Below are positions 25,926 to 34,252 of a stretch of 64,000 bases of DNA, one piece after another. A program made the position numbers and the translations under genes. A model generated the notes under the pieces. The model was given only the letters and a program-made list of their open reading frames with translations. It had not been told where the DNA came from and did no database searches. The first letter of the stretch is position 1, and every line of letters starts with the position of its first letter. This stretch comes from Paenibacillus soyae (GTDB lineage: Bacteria; Bacillota; Bacilli; Paenibacillales; Paenibacillaceae): positions 1-64,000 of the forward strand of contig NZ_JANIPJ010000022.1 of NCBI RefSeq assembly GCF_024623455.1. The letters are read 5' to 3'.

Positions 25926-26545
25926 GTTCGCCTGCAACTGTGAGAACGTCGCTGTATCGTTCGTGCGATACCGATATGAGAGATCGTTATAGCTCTACGG
26001 GAGTAGCCCGTTTAATAGCGATCTGAGGTGTGACTATTGGAGTGAGTACGGCGGCGAATCGTGCGATAGCGACACGAGCGATCGTTATCGTTCCGCTGAA
26101 GTAGCTAGTTTGTTCAATAGCGATCGGAGATATGGCTACTGGCGCGAGAATGGCGGCGTATCGTGCGATAACGCTACGAGCGATCGTTATCGTCTCGCTA
26201 AAGTAGCTAGTTTGTTCAATAGCGATCGGTGGTGTGGCTACGGCGCATGAACGGCGGTAAATCGTGCGATAACGCTGCGAGCGATCGTTATCGTCTCGCT
26301 GAAGTAGCTAGTTTGTTCAATAGCGATCGGAGGTGTGGCTACTGGCGCGAGAACGGCGGTAAATTGTGCGCTAACGCTACTAGCGATCGTTACTGCCCAA
26401 AAGGAGTAGCTAGTTTGTTCAATAACGATCGGAGGTGTAGCTACTGGAGCGTGAACGTCTATGTATCGTGCGATAACGCTACTAGTGGCCGTTATTGCTC
26501 CACAGGAGTAGCTAGTTTGTTCGATAAAGAACGGAGGTGTGGCTA
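25926..26545 (-). repeat. Repeat array 2: inverted relative to array 1
   Basis: The gap 25773-26651 holds a leader terminator, a promoter and this array. GATCGTTAT anchors lie at 25982, 26080, 26182, 26283 and 26385, with a diverged one at 26487: spacing 98, 102, 101, 102, 102. Within units, CGATAACGCT (26166) and CAATAGCGAT (26217) are again 51 bases apart. Its reverse complement aligns with array 1. There are about six units, no unique spacers and no reading frame with a ribosome-binding site. Confidence 0.88.
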
Positions 26546-26651
26546 AACTCGCGACATCTCCAACAGTCACGAAACTTCAGGATGGTGTACGGTTACCGCT
26601 TGGGCCACTGCTGAATACAATGTAAGACACGAACGCGAGGAGGTTTTGCGG

Positions 26652-27851
26652 ATGAGGGGAGAGGACTTTCGGCCAGCGATCGAGCTGGCGGAACGTTACG
26701 GAGTGCATAACTATAATCCGTTGCCTATCGTTATTGCAGAAGCGGAAGGGGTTTGGGTGAGTGATCCGGACGGAAACCGTTACCTGGATATGCTCAGCGC
26801 CTATTCCGCGCTCAACCAGGGTCATCGTCATCCGGCCATCATCAAGGCGCTGAAGGAGCAGGCGGACAAGGTCACTCTCACTTCGCGCGCGTTCCACAAC
26901 GAGACGTCGGGGCGCTTCTACGAGAAACTCGCAAAGTACACGGGCAAATCGCGTATTCTCGCGATGAACACGGGGGCGGAGGCCGTGGAGACGGCGTTGA
27001 AGGCGGCGAGGCGATGGGCGTACCGAGTGAAACGCATACCCGAGGACCAAGCAGAGATCATCGTATGCGAAGGCAACTTCCACGGGCGCACGATTACCGC
27101 GACCTCCTTCTCCTCAACGCATGGCTATAAGCGTGACTTCGGTCCGTTCACCCCGGGGTTCAAGCTTGTCCCGTACGGGAACACGGCTAAATTTAAGGAA
27201 GCGATTACACCGAACACGGCCGCAATGCTCATTGAGCCGATTCAAGGCGAAGCAGGTATCGTCATTCCGCCGGAAGGTTATCTGGCTGACGTGTCGAGGC
27301 TGTGTCGCCAGAACAAGATTCTGTTGCTTGCCGACGAGATCCAGACCGGCTTCGGGCGTACAGGCAGGCGGTTCGCGTCGGACTGGGAGCGGGTGAGGCC
27401 GGACGTGTACATTCTCGGCAAGGCACTAGGCGGGGGTGTTCTGCCGATCTCGGCGATTGCGGCCGACGAAGACATCATCGGATTATTCGAGCCCGGCTCC
27501 CACGGCTCGACCTTCGGCGGGAATCCGCTCGCATGTGCTGTTGCGGAGACCGCTCTCGACGTGACCATACACGAGCGGCTGGCCGAACGCTCCGACGTGC
27601 TGGGGCGTTACCTTCTCGAGCATCTCAGACATATCCAATCCACGCTCATCCGGGACATTCGGGGAAGAGGCTTGTTCATTGGAATTGAGCTGAAGGAGCC
27701 GGCTAGACCTTATTGCGAGGCATTAATGTTGAAAGGGATCCTGTGCAAGGAGACGCATGAGCATACGATTCGACTTGCCCCGCCGTTAACGATAGGAAAG
27801 GAAGAGCTGGACTGGGCGATCCCTCGGATTGCGGCCGTGCTTCAAAATTAA
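26652..27851 (+). CDS. rocD: Ornithine aminotransferase
   Basis: 399 residues, a class-III PLP aminotransferase. Start pattern [20 protein letters not shown], then [31 protein letters not shown] and the PLP lysine K257 in [11 protein letters not shown]. It converts ornithine and 2-oxoglutarate into glutamate semialdehyde and glutamate in the cytosol. AGGAGG at 26638-26643 fixes the start at ATG 26652 rather than an in-frame TTG six bases earlier. Arginase and proline dehydrogenase follow, making a complete route from arginine (and from proline) to pyrroline-5-carboxylate. The next enzyme, P5C dehydrogenase, is not in view. Confidence 0.95.
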   Translation: MRGEDFRPAIELAERYGVHNYNPLPIVIAEAEGVWVSDPDGNRYLDMLSAYSALNQGHRHPAIIKALKEQADKVTLTSRAFHNETSGRFYEKLAKYTGKSRILAMNTGAEAVETALKAARRWAYRVKRIPEDQAEIIVCEGNFHGRTITATSFSSTHGYKRDFGPFTPGFKLVPYGNTAKFKEAITPNTAAMLIEPIQGEAGIVIPPEGYLADVSRLCRQNKILLLADEIQTGFGRTGRRFASDWERVRPDVYILGKALGGGVLPISAIAADEDIIGLFEPGSHGSTFGGNPLACAVAETALDVTIHERLAERSDVLGRYLLEHLRHIQSTLIRDIRGRGLFIGIELKEPARPYCEALMLKGILCKETHEHTIRLAPPLTIGKEELDWAIPRIAAVLQN

Positions 27852-27950
27852 GAGTTGGCAGTGAGGATGAGGAGCAACTGTAGAGAGAGAAGGTAAGCGG
27901 AGGGAGAGACAGCCAACTGAAGACTTGACAGCTCGAAGGGGAGGGTCAGC

Positions 27951-29147
27951 ATGAAGAAGAAGCAACTGCCCCCGGTTGCGATCATAAGCGCTCCGTTCGG
28001 AATGGGAGGCGCAATTCCAGGTGCGGAGTATGGACCGCAAGCGCTCTTGCGGGCAGGATTGGCAGAAAGGCTGCAGGCACTAGGCCGCACGGTAACCTGT
28101 ACAACAGCAGAGGTCACTCGGCAACAGGAGAGAACCCAGCAATTGCCACTAACTAATCAAGCCCACACGGAGCAAGCACCTCGTCTGCCCCAGACGAATC
28201 CAGCCCACACGGAGCAAGCACCTCATCTGCCCCAGACGAATCCAGCCCACACAGAACAAGCACCTCATCTGCCGCAGACGACTCAAGCTCAGACGGTTCA
28301 AACGCAACAATCGCCGCAGCCTGTTCCATCCATTCAAGCCCCGAAGGATACTTCTTCCCGGACGCCTTCTGAGCAAGCCGATTCGAATACGTCAAACGGG
28401 GACAGAGCCAATACCCGCTCTTCAACTGAGCCGAACCCTGTCAAAAACATCGAGGAAGTTCTGGCCATATGCCGTCTTATAGCCCAAAACGTGAAGCAGG
28501 CGGCGGATGCCGGCGCCTTCCCATTGCTCATCGGCGGGGACCACAGCGTCGCGATGGGCTCGCTTGCCGGTCTGTCCCGGAGCGGCAAGCGCCTCGGCGT
28601 TATCTGGCTCGATGCCCATGGAGACATTAACTCCGAACAAACCTCGCCGACCGGCAATGCCCATGGCATGGTTCTGTCCGTCGCGACGGGGCTGTCTTGG
28701 CTCAAGCTGCAAGAGATCTGCGACACCGGCGCCCTCCTGGATCCCCATCGAATCGTCATCGTAGGCGCAAGGGATTTGGACGATGGAGAGAAGCGCATTC
28801 TCGCGCATCGCGGCATCCGCTGCTTCACGATGAGCGACGTGGATCGGCTTGGCATCCGCAGCGTCATGAAGCGCGCCGTAGCCGCGGCCGGCAACGGGAC
28901 GGACGGCATTCATGTAAGCCTGGATCTGGATGTGCTTGATCCGCAAGAAGCGCCGGGCGTCGGGACTCCAGTGCCTGGAGGGCTTACGTACCGGGAAGCG
29001 CGTTACGCGATGGAGATGCTGTACGAATCCGGAGCCGTCACTTCCATGGACATCGTCGAGGTGAACCCGATGCTGGATCCTGGCGGACGTACGGCGGAGC
29101 TGGCCGTTTCGCTCGCGGAAACCCTGTTTGGCAAACGACTCATCTAA
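27951..29147 (+). CDS. rocF: Arginase with a repetitive Pro/Gln-rich insert
   Basis: 398 residues against about 300 for ordinary bacterial arginases. The manganese-binding motifs are intact: GGDHS (H198), DAHGD (D221, H223, D225), and SLDLDVLDP. It should hydrolyse arginine to ornithine and urea. The extra length lies between about residues 57 and 162, at the loop before VKNIEEVLAICRLIAQ. It contains three 14-residue repeats of the type AHTEQAPHLPQTNP (residues 71-112), encoded by 42-bp direct repeats near 28160, 28202 and 28244, then a Ser/Thr/Gln-rich stretch. The insert is in frame, so the enzyme is probably active with a disordered loop. It follows rocD by 99 bases. Confidence 0.92.
   Translation: MKKKQLPPVAIISAPFGMGGAIPGAEYGPQALLRAGLAERLQALGRTVTCTTAEVTRQQERTQQLPLTNQAHTEQAPRLPQTNPAHTEQAPHLPQTNPAHTEQAPHLPQTTQAQTVQTQQSPQPVPSIQAPKDTSSRTPSEQADSNTSNGDRANTRSSTEPNPVKNIEEVLAICRLIAQNVKQAADAGAFPLLIGGDHSVAMGSLAGLSRSGKRLGVIWLDAHGDINSEQTSPTGNAHGMVLSVATGLSWLKLQEICDTGALLDPHRIVIVGARDLDDGEKRILAHRGIRCFTMSDVDRLGIRSVMKRAVAAAGNGTDGIHVSLDLDVLDPQEAPGVGTPVPGGLTYREARYAMEMLYESGAVTSMDIVEVNPMLDPGGRTAELAVSLAETLFGKRLI
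28160..28285 (+). repeat. 42-bp tandem repeats inside arginase gene
   Basis: Three consecutive 42-bp units with few differences encode the 14-residue repeats of the arginase insert. The unit length is a multiple of three, so copy-number change would keep the frame. The units are the kind of sequence that expands or shrinks by slippage. Confidence 0.8.
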
Positions 29148-29163
29148 GAAAGGAGCGAACATC

Positions 29164-30072
29164 ATGCTCAGAACGTTATTTCTAGCCCTAGGCAAAAACA
29201 AAAACGCGGCCCGCTTTATGCGACGCTACGGAACCAAGATGGGGGCGGATCGGTTCGTGGCGGGCACGGAGCTGCAGGAGGCTGTCGCCGCCGTGAAGCG
29301 GCTGAACGTTGCGGGTCTGGAAGCGACGCTTGATCATCTCGGCGAATTCGTGCGGGACGAACGGGACGCGAAGCACGCCGCTGGTATGTGCCTGAAGACG
29401 CTGGAAACCATTCATGCCGAGGGGCTCCGCGCGAATCTCTCGCTGAAGCTGACGAGTCTGGGGCTCGATATTGATCCGCGCTTGTGCGAGCGATATATGC
29501 GCACGATATTGTCCCGGGCTCGGGAGCTTCAGCTATTCGTCCGTATCGACATGGAGGATTACGGACATTGCCAGCCGGCCATTGATCTTTATCGGAAGCT
29601 GAAACGGGATTTTCCGAATGTAGGGATCGTGCTTCAAGCATATCTGCGCAGAACGGAGCGGGACGTGAGGGAGCTGGGACGGGAGGGAGCCAATCTGAGG
29701 CTGGTGAAAGGCGCGTATCGCGAATCGCCTCAGGTCGCTTTTCCCGACAAAAGAGACGTCGACGCAAGCTTCGCGAAGCTGATTCGCCGCCAGCTGAAGC
29801 AAGGCTACGCGGCCATCGCCACGCATGACGAAGCGATTATCGGCGACACGCTCGAGTGGCTGAGCCAGAACGGAATATCCCGCGAACGCTATGAGTTCCA
29901 AATGCTGTTCGGAATAAGGGAGGATCTGCAGCGCAAGCTGGCGAAGGATGGGCACCGAGTAAGGGTTTATGTCCCGTACGGCAAGGATTGGTTCGGCTAC
30001 TTCATGAGGCGGCTGGCGGAGCGTCCGGCCAATGCATGGTTCCTTCTGAAGCATATCCGGAGAAAAAAATGA
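29164..30072 (+). CDS. Proline dehydrogenase (monofunctional)
   Basis: 302 residues, matching the FAD-dependent PutB/FadM-type proline dehydrogenase length. Seen are LSLKLTSLGLDID, FVRIDMEDYG, GIVLQAYLRRTERDV and LVKGAYRESP, and near the end FQMLFGIREDLQRKLAKDGHRVRVYVPYG. It oxidises proline to pyrroline-5-carboxylate, the same intermediate that rocD feeds. ATG 29164 lies 16 bases after the arginase stop behind AAAGGAG; an overlapping upstream start is less likely. Confidence 0.93.
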   Translation: MLRTLFLALGKNKNAARFMRRYGTKMGADRFVAGTELQEAVAAVKRLNVAGLEATLDHLGEFVRDERDAKHAAGMCLKTLETIHAEGLRANLSLKLTSLGLDIDPRLCERYMRTILSRARELQLFVRIDMEDYGHCQPAIDLYRKLKRDFPNVGIVLQAYLRRTERDVRELGREGANLRLVKGAYRESPQVAFPDKRDVDASFAKLIRRQLKQGYAAIATHDEAIIGDTLEWLSQNGISRERYEFQMLFGIREDLQRKLAKDGHRVRVYVPYGKDWFGYFMRRLAERPANAWFLLKHIRRKK

Positions 30073-30093
30073 TACAAATCAACGACAACCCCT

Positions 30094-30128
30094 AACCGCT
30101 TCTCCTTGCGAGGAAAGCGGTTATTTCA
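30094..30128 (+). terminator. Terminator of the arginine/proline operon
   Basis: Stem AACCGCTT with AAGCGGTT, then a T-rich tail (ATTTCATTTG). Confidence 0.65.
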
Positions 30129-30186
30129 TTTGTTTTGAGCCTGTCCATCAGTTTTATGAATAAAAATGTCACTATCTAACACGGAA

Positions 30187-30293
30187 TGATACATTTTAAT
30201 CATCGAATTTTGAATTTACATACAAAATCATTGCAAAGTATCATTTTTTGTTGATCCGGCAAATAGATGCGGCGCCCCCATGTCCTTTACAAT
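30187..30293 (+). promoter_or_regulatory. Promoter region of the third LplBCA operon
   Basis: The gap 30073-30509 holds a terminator, this region and a leader element. A -10-like TACAAT (30288-30293) has no good -35. Upstream an AT-rich segment contains TGATAC (30187) and its reverse complement GTATCA (30238), a possible operator pair for the YesN-type regulator of this operon. The motif of the galactan locus is absent. Confidence 0.4.
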
Positions 30294-30310
30294 AAAGCTA
30301 TAAAGAGGAT

Positions 30311-30477
30311 GTTCAAAAAGTCCAATTTTGATCACGAGGTATTTCATGAAGCATATTCGACATCGAATATTGAATTCAGCCGAAACTTCCGGTGCTCACG
30401 TAGCTATCACTACGCTCCGCTCCTCAGTTTCTAGCTTCATTCAATCTTCTCGGTGCTGAAAACCGGACTTTTTGAAC
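30311..30477 (+). repeat. 167-bp leader element, copy 2
   Basis: Same length, ends and interior as the element at 21433-21599. It starts 18 bases after the -10 hexamer TACAAT and ends 33 bases before the LplB start codon. Both copies are preceded by AGAGGTT or AGAGGAT. Confidence 0.8.
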
Positions 30478-30509
30478 TTGCATCATCAACAGCAGCAAGG
30501 AGGATACGA

Positions 30510-31484
30510 ATGGCGCAAGCACCGACAGAGCCGTCTAACGCAGTATTGGACCGACAGCCAAAGCCACGGAAAAACATTTTCGCGCGGATGCTCAAGCAAT
30601 GGGATATTCAGCTGATGGTATGGCCGGGACTTCTGCTCATTTTCGTTTTCGCGTATCTGCCGATGTACGGCGTGCTGACATCGTTTATGGATTACAGCAT
30701 TTTCTCCCGGGGCAATATTTGGGTTAATCCTTGGGTCGGCTTCAAGCATTTCCAAATGTTTTTCGAATCGCCCGAATTTTTTAACGTCATGCGCAACACG
30801 ATCGTCATCAGCCTGCTGAAGTTTGTCATCGGCTTCCCGGCTCCGATTGTCCTGGCGCTCATGCTGAACGAGATCCGGCACCTGATGTTCAAGCGAATCG
30901 TGCAGACGCTGACGTATTTGCCGCATTTCATGTCCTGGGTTATCGTGGGCGGTCTGACGATCGCGATGCTCTCGACGGAGAATGGCAGCGTCAACTTGCT
31001 GCTCGAGAAGATCCGTTTAGTTGATGAACCGGTGAACTTCCTATCGATGAAGGAATATTTCTGGTCGATTCTCGTATCGGCGAACGTGTGGAAGGAAATC
31101 GGATTCGGTTCGATCGTTTATTTGGCGGCCATCTCCGGCGTCGATCCGCATCTTTACGAGGCGGCCGACATCGATGGGGCAAGCAAGTTCAAGCAAATTT
31201 ATTTGATCACGATCCCGACGATTATGCCCGTTATTGTGATCTTCATGATTCTGTCGATTGGCAATCTGCTGAACGCGGGCTTCGAGGATATTCTCATTCT
31301 GGCGACGAATCCGGTACTCCGGCCGGTGTCCGATGTCATCGACACGTATGTGTATCGCGTAGGTCTCTCGAACTTCCGCTATTCCTACGCCACCGCGGTG
31401 GGGCTGTTCAAAGCCGTCATCAGTATAGGGCTCCTTACAATGGCGAACTACTTGGCCCGCAGATCCGGTAACAGCTTATGGTAG
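30510..31484 (+). CDS. LplB-type sugar ABC permease, third operon
   Basis: 324 residues, about six membrane helices after a 30-residue cytoplasmic N-terminus. EAA loop EAADIDGASKFKQIYLITIPT. The start ATG 30510 follows AAGGAGG at 30497-30503. Confidence 0.9.
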   Translation: MAQAPTEPSNAVLDRQPKPRKNIFARMLKQWDIQLMVWPGLLLIFVFAYLPMYGVLTSFMDYSIFSRGNIWVNPWVGFKHFQMFFESPEFFNVMRNTIVISLLKFVIGFPAPIVLALMLNEIRHLMFKRIVQTLTYLPHFMSWVIVGGLTIAMLSTENGSVNLLLEKIRLVDEPVNFLSMKEYFWSILVSANVWKEIGFGSIVYLAAISGVDPHLYEAADIDGASKFKQIYLITIPTIMPVIVIFMILSIGNLLNAGFEDILILATNPVLRPVSDVIDTYVYRVGLSNFRYSYATAVGLFKAVISIGLLTMANYLARRSGNSLW

Positions 31485-31515
31485 AAGGAAAACGAACGAA
31501 CAGGAGGGACTTCCA

Positions 31516-32412
31516 TTGGCGCGACTAGGCTTCAGCGACCGGATCATGATGATCTTCATTTACGCATTTGTCATCATACTATCGTTCAGCGCATTTTACC
31601 CGTTCTGGAACGCGCTCGTCGTGTCCTTCAATCTGGGAATCGATACGACGAAGGGAGGCGTCACGTTCTGGCCGAGGGTGTTCACGCTCGAGAACTACGA
31701 TATCGTGTTCAAGGACGACCGGCTGGTTAACGGCTTCTTCGTCTCCATCGCCAGAACGATCGTCGGCACCGCTTCATCCATTCTCATGACGGCCATTCTG
31801 GCGTACGGGATGACGAAGAGGGAGCTGATCGGGAAAAAATTTTACATGCTCTTCTTCGTCTTCACGATGTATTTCGGCGGCGGACTGATTCCGTCTTACC
31901 TCCTTATCAGCTCGCTTGGCTTAATGAACAAATTTGCGGTGTTTATTATTCCTGCGCTGATCAGCGTATGGAATATGATCATATTCCGAACCTTCTTCAA
32001 AGGACTTCCGGTCGGACTCGAAGAATCCGCGCAAATCGACGGAGCGACGAACTGGGGCATCTTCTTCCGCATCGTGCTCCCGCTCTCGGGCCCGGTCATC
32101 GCGACGCTGTCGCTGTTCACGGCCGTCGCGCACTGGAACGACTGGTTCGTTCCGAGCATCTACATCACGAACGAGAAGCTGATCCCGATCCAGACTATGC
32201 TTCGCCAAATCTTGAACGCCAATATCGTTACGGACATGTCGAACAACCTGGATACGGCGTCCGCGGCTCGGATGGAAGCGATGCGTACGATCACGACCAA
32301 GTCGCTGACGATGGCGACGATGATGGTCGCCACGCTGCCGATCGTCATGGTATACCCGTTCGTGCAGAAGTACTTCGTCAAGGGCGTGCTGATCGGCTCG
32401 CTGAAAGAGTAG
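31516..32412 (+). CDS. LplC-type sugar ABC permease, third operon
   Basis: 298 residues. EAA loop EESAQIDGATNWGIFFRIVLP and the C-terminal signature PFVQKYFVKGVLIGSLKE. It starts with TTG, supported by AGGAGGG at 31502-31508, seven bases upstream. Confidence 0.9.
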   Translation: MARLGFSDRIMMIFIYAFVIILSFSAFYPFWNALVVSFNLGIDTTKGGVTFWPRVFTLENYDIVFKDDRLVNGFFVSIARTIVGTASSILMTAILAYGMTKRELIGKKFYMLFFVFTMYFGGGLIPSYLLISSLGLMNKFAVFIIPALISVWNMIIFRTFFKGLPVGLEESAQIDGATNWGIFFRIVLPLSGPVIATLSLFTAVAHWNDWFVPSIYITNEKLIPIQTMLRQILNANIVTDMSNNLDTASAARMEAMRTITTKSLTMATMMVATLPIVMVYPFVQKYFVKGVLIGSLKE

Positions 32413-32481
32413 TCCCCAACCTTGGTTTAAGGCGAACACGCTTTGGACATATAAACCGAATATGAGAGGGGTAGTACAAGC

Positions 32482-34170
32482 ATGAGGAAAGCTAGAAAAA
32501 CAACGATGCTTATCGTATCCGCTATCCTGGTACTGGCGACGGTGCTTGCCGGATGCAGCTCGAACAACGGCAACAACGAACCGAGTCCGTCGGCGTCGAA
32601 CGCAGCGACGAAAGCGCCGGAGAATGGCGGCGAAGCGACGGAAGCTCCATCCGATGTATGGGAATTCGGCTCCGAGCCGCTCGAATTCAGCATGTACGGC
32701 CATTATAACTGGTACGACGTTCCGGCATGGGACAGCACGGTTGCGGGCAGATGGCTGAAGGAAAATAAGCAGCTGAACATCGTTCCGGTATCCGCCGGCG
32801 GCAACCCGGAGCAGAAGCTGAGCACGATGATCGCCTCCAATGATCTGCCTGACGTCATGTGGATGGACCGCGGAGCAGACGTGGAGAGACTGCGTCAAGC
32901 GGGCATGCTTGTACCGTTCGACGATTACCTCGACAAATATCCGAACCTGAAAACATGGATGGGTCAAGACCTGAACCTTCTGCGTTCCGAGGACGGCAAG
33001 CTGTATCAATTCCCGAACTGGTACACGGGACGACCGAACGGCAACGCCGGCTACGTCATCAACAAGAAGATTTATGAAGAGCTGGGCTCGCCTAAGCTCG
33101 AGACGACAGACGATCTTTATTCTTACCTGACAGCGGTCAAAGCCAAATACGGCGACGGAATTACGCCTTTCGAGCCGCATCTGGCGAAGGATATGCAAGG
33201 TCTGGGCGTGCTCTACACCGCATTTGGCGAAAACGCACTTTATACGTACCTAAACGCAGGCTTGCGCGCTATTCCGCAAGGCGATCAGCTGACTTCCGTC
33301 TTCACGGATCCGGTGTTCCGCGAGGCTCAGAAGTATATCGCGAAGCTGTACAGAGAGAAGCTGATCTCGCAAGACGCCTTCACGCAAACGGTCGACCAGA
33401 TCGAAGAGAAGGTCATGCAAGGACGCGTAGCCGTATTCGCGGCTTCCAGCCCGACGGTTATCGCCATGAACGCGCACAACGAGATGGTCAAGCAAGATCC
33501 GAACTCCGGCTACTTCATGATTTGGCCGATTCACAAGGAAGGTCTGGACAAAAACAAAATATTCCCGGGTACCTACACGGCGCTTGGATGGAACGTCAAC
33601 GTCATTACGAAAAGCGCCGAAGATCCGGAAAAAATCTTCGCGTTCCTCGACTGGTACACCGGTCCGGAAGGTCAATCGCTGCTGTTCTTCGGTCCGGAGG
33701 GCAAAAACTGGAAGGGCTTCGACGCCGACGGGCATCCGATCTTCACGGATCAGTACGACGCGAACGAAGTGCTTGAGCTGCAGAAAGCGCATGACCCGAT
33801 CATGTGGAACGGCAACACGGGCTACATCGACCCCGCAAAGATGAAATATGAGAGTAAGCTTCCGGCGGATCAACAAAACTGGGCGGCTCGTTACCAAAGC
33901 GAAATCACGTGGCCGACGCAAGCGAACGCAACGGAGTTCATCAACCTGAACCCGCTGCCGGACAGCGAGCTGGGCATTGTGAAGCAGCGCGTGGACGACA
34001 TCTTCACGCAGGCCTATGCGCAATCCGTTATGGCCAAGGATGACGCCGAGGTGGATTCGATCCTCGACAAAGCCGAGAAGGACGCTCAGGAAGCCGGCTA
34101 CGCCGAGCTGCTGGCATGGCGTACGGAAGGCTGGAAGAAGAACAAAGAGATCATCGCGGGCGGCAATTAA
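32482..34170 (+). CDS. LplA-type solute-binding lipoprotein, third operon
   Basis: 562 residues with lipobox LAGC (C25) and a Ser/Asn-rich linker. Size and pattern (ENKQLNIVPVSAGGNPEQKL) fit the long LplA/YtcQ group. It follows its permeases rather than preceding them. No glycosidase is in the operon, so the ligand cannot be guessed. Confidence 0.9.
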   Translation: MRKARKTTMLIVSAILVLATVLAGCSSNNGNNEPSPSASNAATKAPENGGEATEAPSDVWEFGSEPLEFSMYGHYNWYDVPAWDSTVAGRWLKENKQLNIVPVSAGGNPEQKLSTMIASNDLPDVMWMDRGADVERLRQAGMLVPFDDYLDKYPNLKTWMGQDLNLLRSEDGKLYQFPNWYTGRPNGNAGYVINKKIYEELGSPKLETTDDLYSYLTAVKAKYGDGITPFEPHLAKDMQGLGVLYTAFGENALYTYLNAGLRAIPQGDQLTSVFTDPVFREAQKYIAKLYREKLISQDAFTQTVDQIEEKVMQGRVAVFAASSPTVIAMNAHNEMVKQDPNSGYFMIWPIHKEGLDKNKIFPGTYTALGWNVNVITKSAEDPEKIFAFLDWYTGPEGQSLLFFGPEGKNWKGFDADGHPIFTDQYDANEVLELQKAHDPIMWNGNTGYIDPAKMKYESKLPADQQNWAARYQSEITWPTQANATEFINLNPLPDSELGIVKQRVDDIFTQAYAQSVMAKDDAEVDSILDKAEKDAQEAGYAELLAWRTEGWKKNKEIIAGGN

Positions 34171-34190
34171 TCGTTCAAATGTTCATATCG

Positions 34191-34223
34191 AGAGGGTATA
34201 CTGGAATGAGTATACCCTCTTTC
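34191..34223 (+). terminator. Stem-loop between LplA gene and regulator
   Basis: A perfect 12-bp stem (AGAGGGTATACT with AGTATACCCTCT) followed by TTTCC. It can act as a partial terminator that keeps the regulator and kinase at low level compared with the binding protein. Confidence 0.6.
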
Positions 34224-34252
34224 CATTTATAGTTGATCCGGAGATGATGCCT

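Noticed and set aside
25926-26570. Small proteins within repeat array 2 on either strand
   Set aside because: The frames follow the repeat period, lack ribosome-binding sites and are interrupted by the 98- and 101-bp units.
28149-28425. Leu/Arg- or Cys-rich proteins on the minus strand in the arginase insert
   Set aside because: They are antisense frames of the 42-bp repeats; the plus-strand arginase explains the region.
34016-34252. Extended N-terminus of the third response regulator
   Set aside because: The extension overlaps the binding-protein gene in another frame and crosses a stem-loop; the receiver domain starts normally at ATG 34253.
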